A stretch of 64,000 nucleotides of DNA from Paenibacillus macerans (GCF_023715465.1 NZ_JAMBOE010000009.1:204812-268811), one strand, 5' to 3'; counted from the stretch's first letter, positions 8,275 through 17,458 are shown. Numbers and translations are program-made. The notes: generated from the letters alone by a model not told the origin.

Positions 8275-8703
8275 ATGGAAGTGAACCGGGAGATCCGGGT
8301 CATCCGGGACGTACCGAGCGTACAAGATTACGTCAGGCTCAGAGAACAAGCGGGATTAAGCCCTCGCAGCGCGGAAGGAGCGGAAGTCGGGTTAAGAACT
8401 TCGCTGTTCGCCGTATCGCTGTACGATCCGGAAGGATTGGCCGGCATGGGACGGGTGATCGGCGATGGGGGCTGTTTTATGCAGATCGTCGATATCGCCG
8501 TTCGCCCGGATGCCCAGGGGCAAGGGCTGGGAAACAGGATCATGCGGGAAATCGCCGGTTTCTTGGAGACAAGCGCGCCGCCGCTGACCTATGTGAGCCT
8601 GATCGCCGATCCGCCGGCGGACCGCTTATACCGGAAGTTTGGTTTTGAATATACGGCGCCTCAGTCGCACGGCATGTTTATGCGGATCGGCAACCGGGCG
8701 TAA
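8275..8703 (+). CDS. GNAT family N-acetyltransferase
   Basis: A 142-residue GNAT protein behind GGAAGGAG. The acetyl-CoA binding motif A is IVDIAVRPDAQGQGLGNRIMREI at about residues 70-92, followed by LIADPPADRLYRKFGFEYT, the usual end of the fold. The family moves an acetyl group from acetyl-CoA to an amine; the acceptor cannot be told from sequence. It stands alone, with its promoter presumably in the 190-bp divergent gap. Confidence 0.88.
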   Translation: MEVNREIRVIRDVPSVQDYVRLREQAGLSPRSAEGAEVGLRTSLFAVSLYDPEGLAGMGRVIGDGGCFMQIVDIAVRPDAQGQGLGNRIMREIAGFLETSAPPLTYVSLIADPPADRLYRKFGFEYTAPQSHGMFMRIGNRA

Positions 8704-8850
8704 AATATTAAGAAAGGCCTGCTCAGCACAGAATTTGCTTTTCGGCCATTCTCGCGCGCATCATACGCCGGTTTAGCGCCAACGTTGCGCATCGTGGTCA
8801 GCATTTCTGCAAGTCGTCACGGAAAAATGATCAGCAAAGGAGATGCAGTT

Positions 8851-9684
8851 TTGACAACGATCGTTATTGAAATTTTTCTAATCGCCATATTGGCGGGGAT
8901 CGTGGGCTCGATTCTGGGCCTTGGCGGGGGCATTATCGTTACGCCGGCGCTCACCCTGCTGTTTGGCGTCGACATCAACCATGCGATCGGGGCGAGCATT
9001 ATATCCGTCATCGCCACGTCCAGCGGTTCGGCGGTGGCTTACCTGCGCGACCGGATCACCAACTTGCGGGTCGGCATGTTTCTGGAAATCGCCACGACCG
9101 TCGGGGCAATCACGGGGGCTTTTATCGGAGCGTTGATCGCGCCGCGGATTTTATTTTTCATTTTTGCCCTGCTGTTGCTGTATTCGGCTTATTCCATGAT
9201 CAAAAAGGGCAAGCAGGAAGTGCCGGAGGGCGTCCGGCTCCATCCCGTCGCGAGGAAGCTGGGGCTGCAGGGAGAGTATTACGACAAAGCGATCGGCAAA
9301 AGCGTAGCTTATAACATCGACCGGGTCTACGAAGGCTTTGGGGTCATGTACGGGGCGGGCGTCGTTTCCGGCTTGCTTGGGATCGGCAGCGGCAGCTTCA
9401 AGGTGATGGCGATGGACGTGTTTATGAAAATGCCGCTGAAGGTGTCCACGGCCACCAGCAATTTTATGATGGGAGTCACGGCGGCGGCCAGCGCGGGCAT
9501 TTATTTGCTGCGCGGAGACATCATTCCGACCATTTCCGCCCCGGTGGCGCTGGGCGTTCTCGTCGGGGCCACCGTAGGGTCGCGGATCATGCAGCGGCTG
9601 AAAAGCAAAACGATCCGCAAGCTGTTTATTCCGGTCATGATTTATATCGCCTGCCAAATGATTTACCAAGGATGGAGGGGTTAA
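8851..9684 (+). CDS. TSUP (TauE/SafE) family membrane transporter
   Basis: I place the start at TTG 8851, eight bases after AAAGGAG, giving 277 residues; the longer frame has no good site. It has eight or so helices. The paired TSUP signatures are GIVGSILGLGGGIIVTPAL near the N-terminus and GVVSGLLGIGSGSFKVMAMD in the second half. The family exports sulfite, sulfonates or other small organic anions. The next gene, one base later, is a DUF1634 protein, the usual partner of this TSUP subgroup. Confidence 0.88.
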   Translation: MTTIVIEIFLIAILAGIVGSILGLGGGIIVTPALTLLFGVDINHAIGASIISVIATSSGSAVAYLRDRITNLRVGMFLEIATTVGAITGAFIGALIAPRILFFIFALLLLYSAYSMIKKGKQEVPEGVRLHPVARKLGLQGEYYDKAIGKSVAYNIDRVYEGFGVMYGAGVVSGLLGIGSGSFKVMAMDVFMKMPLKVSTATSNFMMGVTAAASAGIYLLRGDIIPTISAPVALGVLVGATVGSRIMQRLKSKTIRKLFIPVMIYIACQMIYQGWRG

Positions 9685-9685
9685 C

Positions 9686-10063
9686 ATGAACGAAGGCCAT
9701 CCTGCGGAAAAAAACCGCGCCATCGAAGCGGAAATCATCGTCAGCAAAATGCTGCGGATCGGCGTCATCGTGGCCGCCGCCGTGATCATCGCCGGCCTGC
9801 TGCTATTTTTGCTGACAGGAAACAGCGGCTACCCGGGAGACACGTTCCCGACCAGCTTTGGAGACATCGCGCAAGGGCTGATTGCCTTGAAATCGGCCGC
9901 CATCATTCAGGCAGGGCTGCTGCTGCTGATCTTGACCCCGGTGCTCCGCGTGTTTGTTTCGCTGTTTGTGTTTTTGGCGGAAAAAGATTACCGTTTCGTG
10001 CTGATCACGGCGGTCGTTTTCGTCATTTTGATCATCAGTTTTTTGCTCGGCAAAGCAGGCTAA
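9686..10063 (+). CDS. DUF1634 membrane protein, partner of the TSUP transporter
   Basis: A 125-residue protein with three hydrophobic segments (about residues 25-45, 68-92, 98-120) and a conserved early EIIVSKMLRIGV segment. DUF1634 proteins are encoded directly after TSUP genes in many bacteria and probably form part of the same transport system. It starts 1 bp after the TSUP stop, so the pair is translationally linked. Confidence 0.8.
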   Translation: MNEGHPAEKNRAIEAEIIVSKMLRIGVIVAAAVIIAGLLLFLLTGNSGYPGDTFPTSFGDIAQGLIALKSAAIIQAGLLLLILTPVLRVFVSLFVFLAEKDYRFVLITAVVFVILIISFLLGKAG

Positions 10064-10117
10064 AGGAAATGGGCAAGAACGGCCAGTTGAATGGCTCGGC
10101 GAACATATAAACTGGTT

Positions 10118-10149
10118 AAGCTCCTGGCAGAAGCGCCGGGAGCTTTTTT
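10118..10149 (+). terminator. Intrinsic terminator after the TSUP-DUF1634 pair
   Basis: AAGCTCCTGGC (10118-10128) pairs with GCCGGGAGCTT, with one G-U pair and a short loop, followed by a T-run. Confidence 0.85.
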
Positions 10150-10239
10150 TAAGACTATAGAATCCATAAATTTTCGGGCAAGGTAGAGGGCGATGCGCAG
10201 GTGGAGAGGGGGGAGAAGCGGAATCTGGAATCTGGGGGC

Positions 10240-10424
10240 TAAGGGACACCAGAGCCGTTATTTGAGGAAAATGGAAGGTTTGCAAAATGTAAACGGACAC
10301 AGATGACCTTATTCACCTCAAATCGGCCTAGATGAACGGGGTTAGAGCGGAATTAGGGTCATGTGAGTCCGTTAGGCTGGGAAATACCCGGGAAATGGGC
10401 GGATAAGGTCGCTGGTGTCCGTTA
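10240..10424. repeat. Four-word intergenic element, family D, copy 1
   Basis: Four 21-bp words at 10240-10260, 10291-10311, 10354-10374 and 10404-10424, with centres 51, 63 and 50 bp apart. Words carry GGACAC plus a CCGTTA- or CCTTA-type half-site; words 3 and 4 are inverted. The copy at 35.3 kb matches it beyond the words: both are flanked on the left by a segment containing GGTAGAGGGCGA and on the right by GTCCACTGGATGTAGACTAC. The homologous unit is thus about 290 bp. It fills most of the gap between the DUF1634 and reductase genes. Confidence 0.88.
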
Positions 10425-10590
10425 GAGCAATGTCCACTGGATGTAGACTACAGATGGAAACGGCCGGGGAACCGCAAAACTTAGCAATACCGGGGGGAGG
10501 TGGGGTTTTGAACTGCCTTTTTGGGATGATTATAATAAGAGCAGCCGAATAGGGTTGACGACAAGCGTAGAGAGGACGGAATAGATACCA

Positions 10591-11262
10591 ATGAACATCG
10601 CATTGTTTGGAGCCACGGGCACGATTGGAAAAAGCATTTTGGCCGAAGCGCTGCGGCGCGGCCATGACGTGACGGCGGTGGTGCGCGATCCGTCGCGGCT
10701 TGCCGAAGCGGACCAGCAGGAAACAAGGACGGGAGCGGCGAAAGGCAAACGGGGAACGCTGCGCGTGATTGAAGGGGATATTTTGATGCCTGATTCCATT
10801 GCCAAGGCGGCGGAGGGGCAGGATGTTGTCATCAGCGCTTACGGACCGCGCTTTGGGGATGAGGACGAGATGCAGGAGGCGACGCGCTGCCTGATCGAAG
10901 GGACCAGACGCGGCGGCACCTGCAGGCTGATCGCCGTGGGAGGCGCGGGAAGCCTTGAGGTAACGCCGGGCGTCCGGTTGATGGATACGCCGGAGTTTCC
11001 GGAGGAGATTCGCCCGCTGGCCCGGGCGCACAACGAGGCGCTGGCGTTGTATCAAGCCTCTGACCTGGACTGGACGGTGATCTGTCCGCCGGCGGTCATT
11101 GAACCCGGCATACGGACGGGGCAGTTCCGGATTGGTTTGGATCGTTTGATCACGGATGAACGGGACCAAAGCCGGATCACCGTCGAAGATTACGCGGTGG
11201 CGCTGCTGGACGAGGTCGAAGATCCGCAATTCCCGGGGGCACGGTTTACCGTTGCATATTAA
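10591..11262 (+). CDS. NmrA/YwnB-like NAD(P)-binding reductase
   Basis: A 223-residue atypical SDR with the dinucleotide-binding start MNIALFGATGTIGKSILAEAL, then VVRDPSRL and ISAYGPRFG. It resembles the YwnB-like flavin/NAD(P)H reductase group, which lacks the classical YxxxK site. Substrate unknown. It stands between family D element 1 and the NAD(P)HX repair gene, with a weak GAGGACGGA ribosome binding site. Confidence 0.82.
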   Translation: MNIALFGATGTIGKSILAEALRRGHDVTAVVRDPSRLAEADQQETRTGAAKGKRGTLRVIEGDILMPDSIAKAAEGQDVVISAYGPRFGDEDEMQEATRCLIEGTRRGGTCRLIAVGGAGSLEVTPGVRLMDTPEFPEEIRPLARAHNEALALYQASDLDWTVICPPAVIEPGIRTGQFRIGLDRLITDERDQSRITVEDYAVALLDEVEDPQFPGARFTVAY

Positions 11263-11476
11263 GAGAGGAACTAGTTAAAGTTTTTTAGCGCGATATGGAG
11301 ATCGGACTGTGTGGCTAGGTGTTAGCGTGGATTGGTGAAGAGAAGACGAATTGGGGGAAGTTTGTACATAACGGCGAAGTCGGTAAGGCATGTCAGCGAT
11401 TTGGAGTAATTTCGGAGAAGGCAGCCGATTCCGGTGTTGGCGAAATTGGCGGTTGGATAGGAAGGGAGGAGCAGGA

Positions 11477-13339
11477 ATGAGATTTGTGACATCGGAGCAA
11501 ATGCGGGAGATTGACCGGCATGCGATTGTACAGATGGGGATTCCAGCGGTCGCGTTAATGGAGAACGCCGGACGGGCGATTGCTGAAGAGGTGTTGGCCT
11601 TTTGCCGGAAGCGCCGGCAGCAAGCTGGGGAATGGTCCGCACGGAGAGGGGAAGAGGCTGGCGAACGAATTTGCGATGACGGATGGGATGTTCGCGTGAA
11701 CAAACCCTTGCAGGCATTTGGACCGGACATCCGCGAGAGTGGGGCCAAACAGGGGGACGGGGGGAACGCTCGCGTTCATCAGCTTGTGCGGACTGGGGGA
11801 TCGGATGTCCACATGTGCGGGTCGTTACAGGGAGACGGACGGCATGGACGAAGCGTGTTTGAGAGCCGTGAGCCGCTTTTTGGGCTGGTTTGCCCTAACG
11901 CCGGGGGCATCGGCGAGTTGGGCGCGACGGGCGGTGATCCAGAGCATTGGCTGATTCTGGTCGGCAAAGGGAACAACGGCGGTGACGGCCTGGTGTGCGC
12001 CCGGCATTTGGCCGACGCCGGCGTAAAGGTAAGCCTGCTGTACGCCGAGGCGCCGGAAAAGCTCGGCGGCGAAGCGGCGCTGCAGCAGCGCATTGCGGAA
12101 GCGCTGGGGCTTGCGGGCGCGGCGTACGCTCCCGGTGCCGTGGCGGCGGCCCGATCCCGGGGAGTAACCGGGATCGTTGATGCGCTGCTCGGCACGGGCG
12201 CCAAAGGCGCGCCGCGCGGCGTTTACGCCTCCCTGATCCGGGAGGCGAACGAAAGCGGGCTGCCGATCGTTGCAGCCGACATCCCCAGCGGGCTGGACGC
12301 CGATACGGGCGAAACGTACGACCCGTTCATCCGGGCCCGGATTACGGTGTGCCTCGCCTTTTTGAAGGCGGGGTTGACCCAGTATCCGGGGGCCAAGGCA
12401 GCGGGGGATGTGATCGTTCGCTATATCGGCATCCCCCGGGAGCTGCCGCAGGGCATGGCGGCAGCAGGGGTTGTCCTCACCGGGGAGACGCTGCGCGGCG
12501 AGCTCGGTGTGGATCCGGGCCTGCGGCGCGAAGCCGACGGCCATAAGGGCACGTACGGGCACGTGCTGCTCGCTGCGGGCAGCCTGCCGCTGAGCGGCGC
12601 CGGCCTGCTCGCCGCCAAAGCCGCGCTCCGCGCCGGCTGCGGGCTGGCCACGTGGGCGCTGCCGGCGGCGCTGCTGCCGCATGTGCTCGGGGCCGTGCCC
12701 GAGCTGATGCTGGCGCCGGCCGCCAGCGGCGACGCCGGCGCCTGGAACGAAGCCGCAGCAGACGAAGTGCTGCGGCTGCTGGAGGCGCGCGATGTGCTCG
12801 CCGTCGGCCCGGGGCTGGGCCGCTTCTCGGGCGAGGACGCCTTCCTGCGCGCCTTATGGGAGGGCGCTCCACGTCCCCTGGTGGTGGACGCGGACGCCCT
12901 CAACATCCTCGCCACGGCCGGCGGCCTCGCGGCGTGGAAGCGCCGCGACGCGGCGACGATTCTGACGCCGCATCCCGGCGAAATGGCCCGGCTGGCCGGG
13001 CTGCCGACGGCCGAGGTGCAGCGGGACCGCATCGGCCTGGCGCGCCGCTTCGCCCTTCAGCACGGCGTCACGCTCGTTCTGAAGGGCGCGCGCACCGTCG
13101 TGGCGGCCCCGGACGGCCGCGTTTTCGTCAACCTCACCGGGCACCCCGGCATGGCAACTGGGGGATCGGGGGACGTGTTGACGGGCATCATCGCCGGGCT
13201 GCTGGCCCAAGACCTGGACGCCGTTCAGGCGGCGGCGCTTGGCGTGTACCTGCACGGCCTCGCCGGCGAACGCGCCGCGGCCGCCCGGCCCGGGTCTCCC
13301 GCTTCTTTGCTGGCCGGGGACATCATCGAAGCGCTGTAA
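11477..13339 (+). CDS. nnr: Bifunctional NAD(P)HX epimerase / ADP-dependent dehydratase
   Basis: A 620-residue fusion; the ATG at 11477 follows GGGAGGAG. The N-terminal YjeF epimerase half begins MRFVTSEQMREIDRHA, with GKGNNGGDGLVCARHL further on. The C-terminal carbohydrate-kinase-like half has HKGTYGHVLLAAGS, LTPHPGEMARL, and GMATGGSGDVLTGIIAGLLAQ with the catalytic Asp. Together they repair hydrated NADH and NADPH. Unusually, about 100 residues are inserted between the first helix of the epimerase (ENAGRAIAEEV) and the glycine-rich strand. The insert includes a 4-copy 13-residue repeat. The core motifs are intact, so the enzyme is probably functional. Confidence 0.92.
   Translation: MRFVTSEQMREIDRHAIVQMGIPAVALMENAGRAIAEEVLAFCRKRRQQAGEWSARRGEEAGERICDDGWDVRVNKPLQAFGPDIRESGAKQGDGGNARVHQLVRTGGSDVHMCGSLQGDGRHGRSVFESREPLFGLVCPNAGGIGELGATGGDPEHWLILVGKGNNGGDGLVCARHLADAGVKVSLLYAEAPEKLGGEAALQQRIAEALGLAGAAYAPGAVAAARSRGVTGIVDALLGTGAKGAPRGVYASLIREANESGLPIVAADIPSGLDADTGETYDPFIRARITVCLAFLKAGLTQYPGAKAAGDVIVRYIGIPRELPQGMAAAGVVLTGETLRGELGVDPGLRREADGHKGTYGHVLLAAGSLPLSGAGLLAAKAALRAGCGLATWALPAALLPHVLGAVPELMLAPAASGDAGAWNEAAADEVLRLLEARDVLAVGPGLGRFSGEDAFLRALWEGAPRPLVVDADALNILATAGGLAAWKRRDAATILTPHPGEMARLAGLPTAEVQRDRIGLARRFALQHGVTLVLKGARTVVAAPDGRVFVNLTGHPGMATGGSGDVLTGIIAGLLAQDLDAVQAAALGVYLHGLAGERAAAARPGSPASLLAGDIIEAL
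11687..11842 (+). repeat. 39-bp (13-residue) degenerate tandem repeat inside nnr
   Basis: Four in-frame copies at 11687, 11726, 11765 and 11804. They encode DVRVNKPLQAFGP, DIRESGAKQGDGG, NARVHQLVRTGGS and DVHMCGSLQGDGR. The shared positions are the initial D/N, the basic residue at position 3 and the terminal glycines. They form the middle of the extra segment in the epimerase domain. Confidence 0.65.
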
Positions 13340-13581
13340 GCGGCTTGGCCGCCCGGCTCTTGGCCCTGGCCCCTTTGGGAATTCACCCGGATATGGCGAT
13401 AAATACCACGGTAATCGCACAGCCTGGCAACTATGGTACAAAGTCACAGCATCGTCCAACCGGGATAGAGGAAGTAGAATAGCCGCGGCAGCGCTACCCC
13501 GGACACAGCAAAAGAATGTCCATGGCGTCGTTACCTCGGACACGGCGAAAGAAAGTCACGGCAGGTAGCTCACCCCAGATA

Positions 13582-13775
13582 TAGCGGTAAAAAACGTCGC
13601 TATTTCTGACTTTTTACTGGACTGGCGCAAGATAAGTGACTTTTATGGCGTTATTTATCCGCTGAAGGCGGGGAAAGTTGATTTTTCCCGGGAGCAGAGA
13701 TAGATAAGCACATAAAATACCGCTATTTTGAGCGGATAGTTAAATTCCGGAAATTAGCGCCATAAAATGCCGTTA
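13582..13775. repeat. Four-word intergenic element, family A, copy 2
   Basis: Words at 13582-13602, 13633-13653, 13705-13725 and 13755-13775; centres 51, 72 and 50 bp apart, the same spacing as the other family A copies. Half-sites are TAGCGG/CGCTA and TAAGTG/GCGTTA. It lies in the convergent gap between nnr and the SDR gene; the rest of 13340-13580 shows nothing I recognise. Confidence 0.87.
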
Positions 13776-13814
13776 TTTCGGGCAGAACCGTGAGAATGCC
13801 AACTTTAAGGTTAA

Positions 13815-13850
13815 GGACGCCCCCGGAGGGCGCCCCCAACGTCCCTTTTT
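13815..13850 (+). terminator. Terminator in the convergent gap
   Basis: GGACG (13815-13819) pairs with CGTCC (13840-13844) around an inner C-rich/G-rich hairpin, followed by TTTTT at 13846-13850. It reads in the plus direction towards the convergent SDR stop and may block read-through into it. Confidence 0.6.
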
Positions 13851-14750
13851 CTAGGCCGTTACCATATCGCCGCCGTTGACGTGCACGGTTTCACCGGTGA
13901 CGTAAGAGGAGTCGTCGCTGGCCAGGTACACGTAGGCGGGAGCCAGTTCATACGGCTGGCCGGCACGGCGGATCGGGGTGTCCGTTCCGAACGTCGCGAC
14001 CTCCTCGGCCGAAAAGCTGGAGACGATGAGTGGTGTCCAAATGGGGCCGGGGGCGACGGCGTTGACGCGGATGCCGCAATCGATCAGGGAAAGGGCCAGG
14101 GAACGGGTGAACGAAACGACCGCTCCTTTGGTGGCGGAGTAATCGATCAGCGTTTTGTGCCCCTTGTAAGCGACGATGGAAGCGGTATTGATGATCGAGC
14201 AGCCGCGCCGGAGGTGGGGCAGGGCGGCTTGCACGAGGAAAAAGTACGGGAAAATGTTCGTTTGAAACGTCTGATACAGCTGCTCTTCAGAGATGTCGGC
14301 GATACTGCGCTGAGGGTACTGAACACCGTGGTTGTTGACCAGGACATCAAGCCGCCCGAAGTGCCGCATCGTCTCGTGGATGATCCGCTCGCAGTTCGCT
14401 TTGCGGCGCAGATCGATTTCGATGAGCAGGCAGCGCCGCCCCAGCGCTTCAATTCTTCTTTTCGTTTCCTCCGCGTCGGAGGTTTCCCATAAGTAAGGGA
14501 TGACCAGGTCTGCCTCTTCCTTGGCAAACGCCACCGCCACGGCGCGTCCGATGCCGCTGTCGCCGCCGGTCACGACGGCTACTTTCCCCCGCAATTTGCC
14601 GCTGCCGCGGTATTCGGGATTGTCGAAAATAGGCCGCGGATGCATTAAGCTTTCCAGACCGGGCTGCTTTGCCTGATGCTGCGGCGGAAAAGCGATGGGC
14701 TGCTCTTCGCAGACCGTTTTTTTGCCGATATACGGATACACGGGATTCAT
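13851..14750 (-). CDS. Short-chain dehydrogenase, YdaD/YhxC/YghA-like
   Basis: A 299-residue SDR with a proline-rich N-terminal extension (about 45 residues) typical of the YdaD/YghA group of stress-induced oxidoreductases. Visible motifs are VTGGDSGIGRAVA (cofactor), LVNNHGVQYP, TASIVAYKGH, catalytic YSATKG, and VNAVAPGPIWTPL. It probably reduces aldehydes or ketones with NAD(P)H; the physiological substrate is unknown. It is transcribed towards nnr. Confidence 0.88.
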   Translation of the reverse strand: MNPVYPYIGKKTVCEEQPIAFPPQHQAKQPGLESLMHPRPIFDNPEYRGSGKLRGKVAVVTGGDSGIGRAVAVAFAKEEADLVIPYLWETSDAEETKRRIEALGRRCLLIEIDLRRKANCERIIHETMRHFGRLDVLVNNHGVQYPQRSIADISEEQLYQTFQTNIFPYFFLVQAALPHLRRGCSIINTASIVAYKGHKTLIDYSATKGAVVSFTRSLALSLIDCGIRVNAVAPGPIWTPLIVSSFSAEEVATFGTDTPIRRAGQPYELAPAYVYLASDDSSYVTGETVHVNGGDMVTA

Positions 14751-14927
14751 GATTACGAACAGGCCCCTTCCTAAAAACGGTAATTTTGCTTCATCGTATG
14801 CAACCGCCCATGGGGATGTGCCCAGACGCCGCCCGAAGCGCCGGAGTGGCTTTCATTGACTTTTGCTTAAAATATTGATAGCATTTTTTTAAAACATAGC
14901 GTGTTCATCGGAATTTGACAGAATGCT

Positions 14928-15175
14928 TAGTGTGACGGACCGTCTGGTGCGGCAGGACACTTGGTGCGACAGTACACATAGTGTGACAGTACACAAGTGC
15001 GACAGGACACATAGCGCGATAGTACACATAGTGCAACAGTACACCTAGTGCGACAGTACACAAGTGCGGCAGTACACATAGTGTAACAGTACACCTAGTG
15101 CGACAGTACACAAGTGCGGCAGTACACATAGTGTAACAGTACACATAGCATGACAGTAGACATAGTACGACAGGT
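14928..15175. repeat. 17-bp tandem repeat array between divergent genes
   Basis: About fifteen head-to-tail copies of a 16-17 bp unit close to TAGTGCGACAGTACACA. A stretch of about 50 bp is repeated exactly within the array. It ends about 70 bp before the ssuE start and begins about 180 bp upstream of the SDR start. There are no unique spacers, so it is not a CRISPR. The alternating 16/17-bp length would disrupt any coding frame. Confidence 0.85.
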
Positions 15176-15245
15176 TGTATGGTGACAGCGGTTCGTATGC
15201 CGATTTTGAGAATAAACCACCCTATACATAAAGGAGAGATCCAAC

Positions 15246-15791
15246 ATGGCAAAAGTTACGATCATTAACGGCAGTCCGACGCCGGGGTCCCGGCTGGTGG
15301 CCGTCCTTTCTCTGACGGAGGAACTGCTGGGCAAGGAAGGGTTCGAGGTGCGGCATTTGAATGTCGGCGAGCTGCCGCCGGAAGATTTGATCCATACCAA
15401 ATTTGAAAGCGCGGCGATCGTTAAAGCCAATGCGATGGTGGCCGAGGCGGATGCCGTGATCGTGGCCAGCCCGGTATACCAGGCCTCATACACGGGTGTG
15501 CTCAAAACCTTTCTCGACCTGATCCCGCAAAAGGGCCTGGCCGGCAAAGTCGTATTGCCGCTGTTCATCGGAGGCAGCCTGGCTCACCTGCTGACGATCG
15601 ATTACGCCTTAAAGCCGGTATTGTCCGTGTTGGGCGCACGTTATATTTTGGGCGGCGTGTATACGGTCGACTCGCAAGTGGTCCGCAAGGAAGAGGGCGG
15701 CTTCGAAATTGCCGAGGAGCTAAGGATCCGGCTGGAGGAGAACGTGAAAGAACTGGTGCGGGAAACGAAGCTGCGCCAGCAGTCATCTTGA
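15246..15791 (+). CDS. ssuE: NADPH-dependent FMN reductase (SsuE-like)
   Basis: A 181-residue flavodoxin-fold protein behind AAAGGAGAG. The FMN-binding start is VTIINGSPTPGSRL, and SPVYQASYTGVLKTFLDLIPQ is the classic NADPH:FMN reductase signature. SsuE proteins supply reduced flavin to sulfonate monooxygenases. No ssuD is nearby, so the partner is unknown; the symbol reflects family only. Confidence 0.85.
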   Translation: MAKVTIINGSPTPGSRLVAVLSLTEELLGKEGFEVRHLNVGELPPEDLIHTKFESAAIVKANAMVAEADAVIVASPVYQASYTGVLKTFLDLIPQKGLAGKVVLPLFIGGSLAHLLTIDYALKPVLSVLGARYILGGVYTVDSQVVRKEEGGFEIAEELRIRLEENVKELVRETKLRQQSS

Positions 15792-15834
15792 ACTTCCGGC
15801 TCATGACCCGAGCCGCGTATCCGGCTTTCTTTGG

Positions 15835-15864
15835 TTGACATCCTCCCCAAATGATTGTTAAAGT
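15835..15864 (+). promoter_or_regulatory. Possible promoter of bglA
   Basis: TTGACA (15835-15840) with a weak TAAAGT (15859-15864) after 18 bp. It is just upstream of the RAT/terminator switch, which needs a promoter here. A nearby GCATAAT could be an alternative -10. Confidence 0.4.
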
Positions 15865-15893
15865 TGTAGCATAATCAATCAAAAATGACACGG

Positions 15894-15969
15894 GGATGTT
15901 ACCGCTCGGGCATAACCTGAACGCTCCAGTACGCACCGATCGTGCGGCCGGGGTTGTTCGGGTTTTTTT
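15894..15969 (+). promoter_or_regulatory. RAT antiterminator site and overlapping terminator before bglA
   Basis: A RAT-like segment begins GGATGTTACCG and ends GGCATAACC (15894-15917). It overlaps the 5' arm of a terminator: AACCTGAAC (15914-15922) pairs with GTTCGGGTT (15956-15964), followed by T7. This is the classical layout in which a LicT/BglG protein bound to the RAT prevents the terminator from forming. It is more divergent than the RAT before bglP. Confidence 0.7.
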
Positions 15970-16018
15970 GTTACGAAGGGTCGTCCTACAACGCCAGCAA
16001 CAAGAAAGGAGCATGATC

Positions 16019-17458
16019 ATGACCGGTTTTAGATTCCCGGAAAACTTTTTATGGGGCGGAGCGATTGCCGCAAACCAGGCCGAAGGCGCTTATCTGGAGG
16101 GCGGCAAGGGTCTTACCCTGGTGGATTTGCTGCCGACGGGGGAGCAAAGAAGAAGCATCATGAAGGGCAACGTTCCGTCGTTTAAGCCGCTGGACGGCGA
16201 ATTTTATCCGTCCCACGAAGCGATCGATTTTTACCATCGTTACAAGGAAGACATTGCCCTGTTCGCGGAGATGGGCTTTAAGGCGCTGCGCGTCTCGATT
16301 TCCTGGGCACGTATTTTTCCCGCCGGGGAAGATGCCGCCCCAAACGAGGCCGGTCTGAAATTTTACGATGCCCTGTTCGACGAACTGCTGAGAAACGGCA
16401 TTCAGCCTGTCGTCACCCTGGCCCATTTCGATGTGCCGGTGGCCCTGATCGAGAAATACGGCAGCTGGAGAAACCGCAAAATGATCGAGCTGTTCGAAAG
16501 ATATTCCAAGACCGTGCTGGAACGTTATAAGGACAAAGTGAAGTACTGGATGACCTTTAACGAGATCAATATGCTGCTGCATCTGCCGTTTCTGGGCGCG
16601 GGCCTGGTATTTAAGGAAGGCGACAATGTCAAGCAAATTCAATATCAGGCGGCGCACCACCAACTGGTTGCTAGCGCGCTGGCGGTTAAAGCCTGCCATG
16701 AATTGATTCCGGACGCCAAAATCGGCTGCATGCTCGCGGCCGGCAGCTTCTATCCGTATACCTGCAACCCGGATGACGTGTATCAAGGCATGGAAAAAGA
16801 CCGCGAGTCCTACTTCTTCATCGACGTGCAATCACGTGGTGAGTACCCGGGGTACGCCAAGCGTTTCTTCCGCGATCACGGGCTGACCATCGAGATGGAG
16901 CCGGGCGATGCGGAGATTCTGAAGGAGCATACGGTCGATTACATCGGCTTCAGCTACTACTCCAGCCGCACGACAAGCACGGATCCCGAAGTGAACAAAA
17001 AAATGACGAGCGGCAATGTGTTCGGCTCCGTCGCCAACCCTTATCTGGACAAATCCGAGTGGGGCTGGACCATCGATCCGCTCGGCCTGCGCATTACGGC
17101 CAACCAATTGCACGACCGTTACCAGAAGCCGCTGTTTGTGGTGGAAAACGGGCTTGGTGCGCATGACGAGGTCACTCCGGAAGGAGAAGTGAACGACGAC
17201 TACCGGATCGACTACCTGAAGCGCCATCTGGCCGAGCTGGGCGAAGCGATCCAGGACGGGTGCGAAATCCTCGGCTATACGTGCTGGGGGCCGATCGACA
17301 TCGTCAGCGCCTCCTCCGGTGAAATGAGAAAACGCTACGGCTACATCTACGTGGACCGGGACAATGAGGGCAAGGGCACGCTGAAACGGATCAAAAAGAA
17401 AAGCTTCGGCTGGTACAAAAATGTCATTCAATCAAACGGCGAAAACCTCGGCGAGTAA
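16019..17458 (+). CDS. bglA: 6-phospho-beta-glucosidase (GH1)
   Basis: The ATG at 16019 is eight bases after AAGGA; an ATG at 16013 is too close. The 479-residue GH1 enzyme begins FRFPENFLWGGAIAANQAEGAY. The acid/base glutamate is in MTFNEINM and the nucleophile in LFVVENGLGAHDE. It cleaves phosphorylated aryl-beta-glucosides or cellobiose imported by the PTS, in the cytoplasm. It is first in a locus with licT and bglP. Expression is probably gated by the RAT/terminator upstream. Confidence 0.95.
   Translation: MTGFRFPENFLWGGAIAANQAEGAYLEGGKGLTLVDLLPTGEQRRSIMKGNVPSFKPLDGEFYPSHEAIDFYHRYKEDIALFAEMGFKALRVSISWARIFPAGEDAAPNEAGLKFYDALFDELLRNGIQPVVTLAHFDVPVALIEKYGSWRNRKMIELFERYSKTVLERYKDKVKYWMTFNEINMLLHLPFLGAGLVFKEGDNVKQIQYQAAHHQLVASALAVKACHELIPDAKIGCMLAAGSFYPYTCNPDDVYQGMEKDRESYFFIDVQSRGEYPGYAKRFFRDHGLTIEMEPGDAEILKEHTVDYIGFSYYSSRTTSTDPEVNKKMTSGNVFGSVANPYLDKSEWGWTIDPLGLRITANQLHDRYQKPLFVVENGLGAHDEVTPEGEVNDDYRIDYLKRHLAELGEAIQDGCEILGYTCWGPIDIVSASSGEMRKRYGYIYVDRDNEGKGTLKRIKKKSFGWYKNVIQSNGENLGE

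Noticed and set aside
14928..15175. Possible CRISPR array
   Set aside because: Repeats are directly adjacent, with no unique spacers of 30-40 bp, and no cas genes are nearby.
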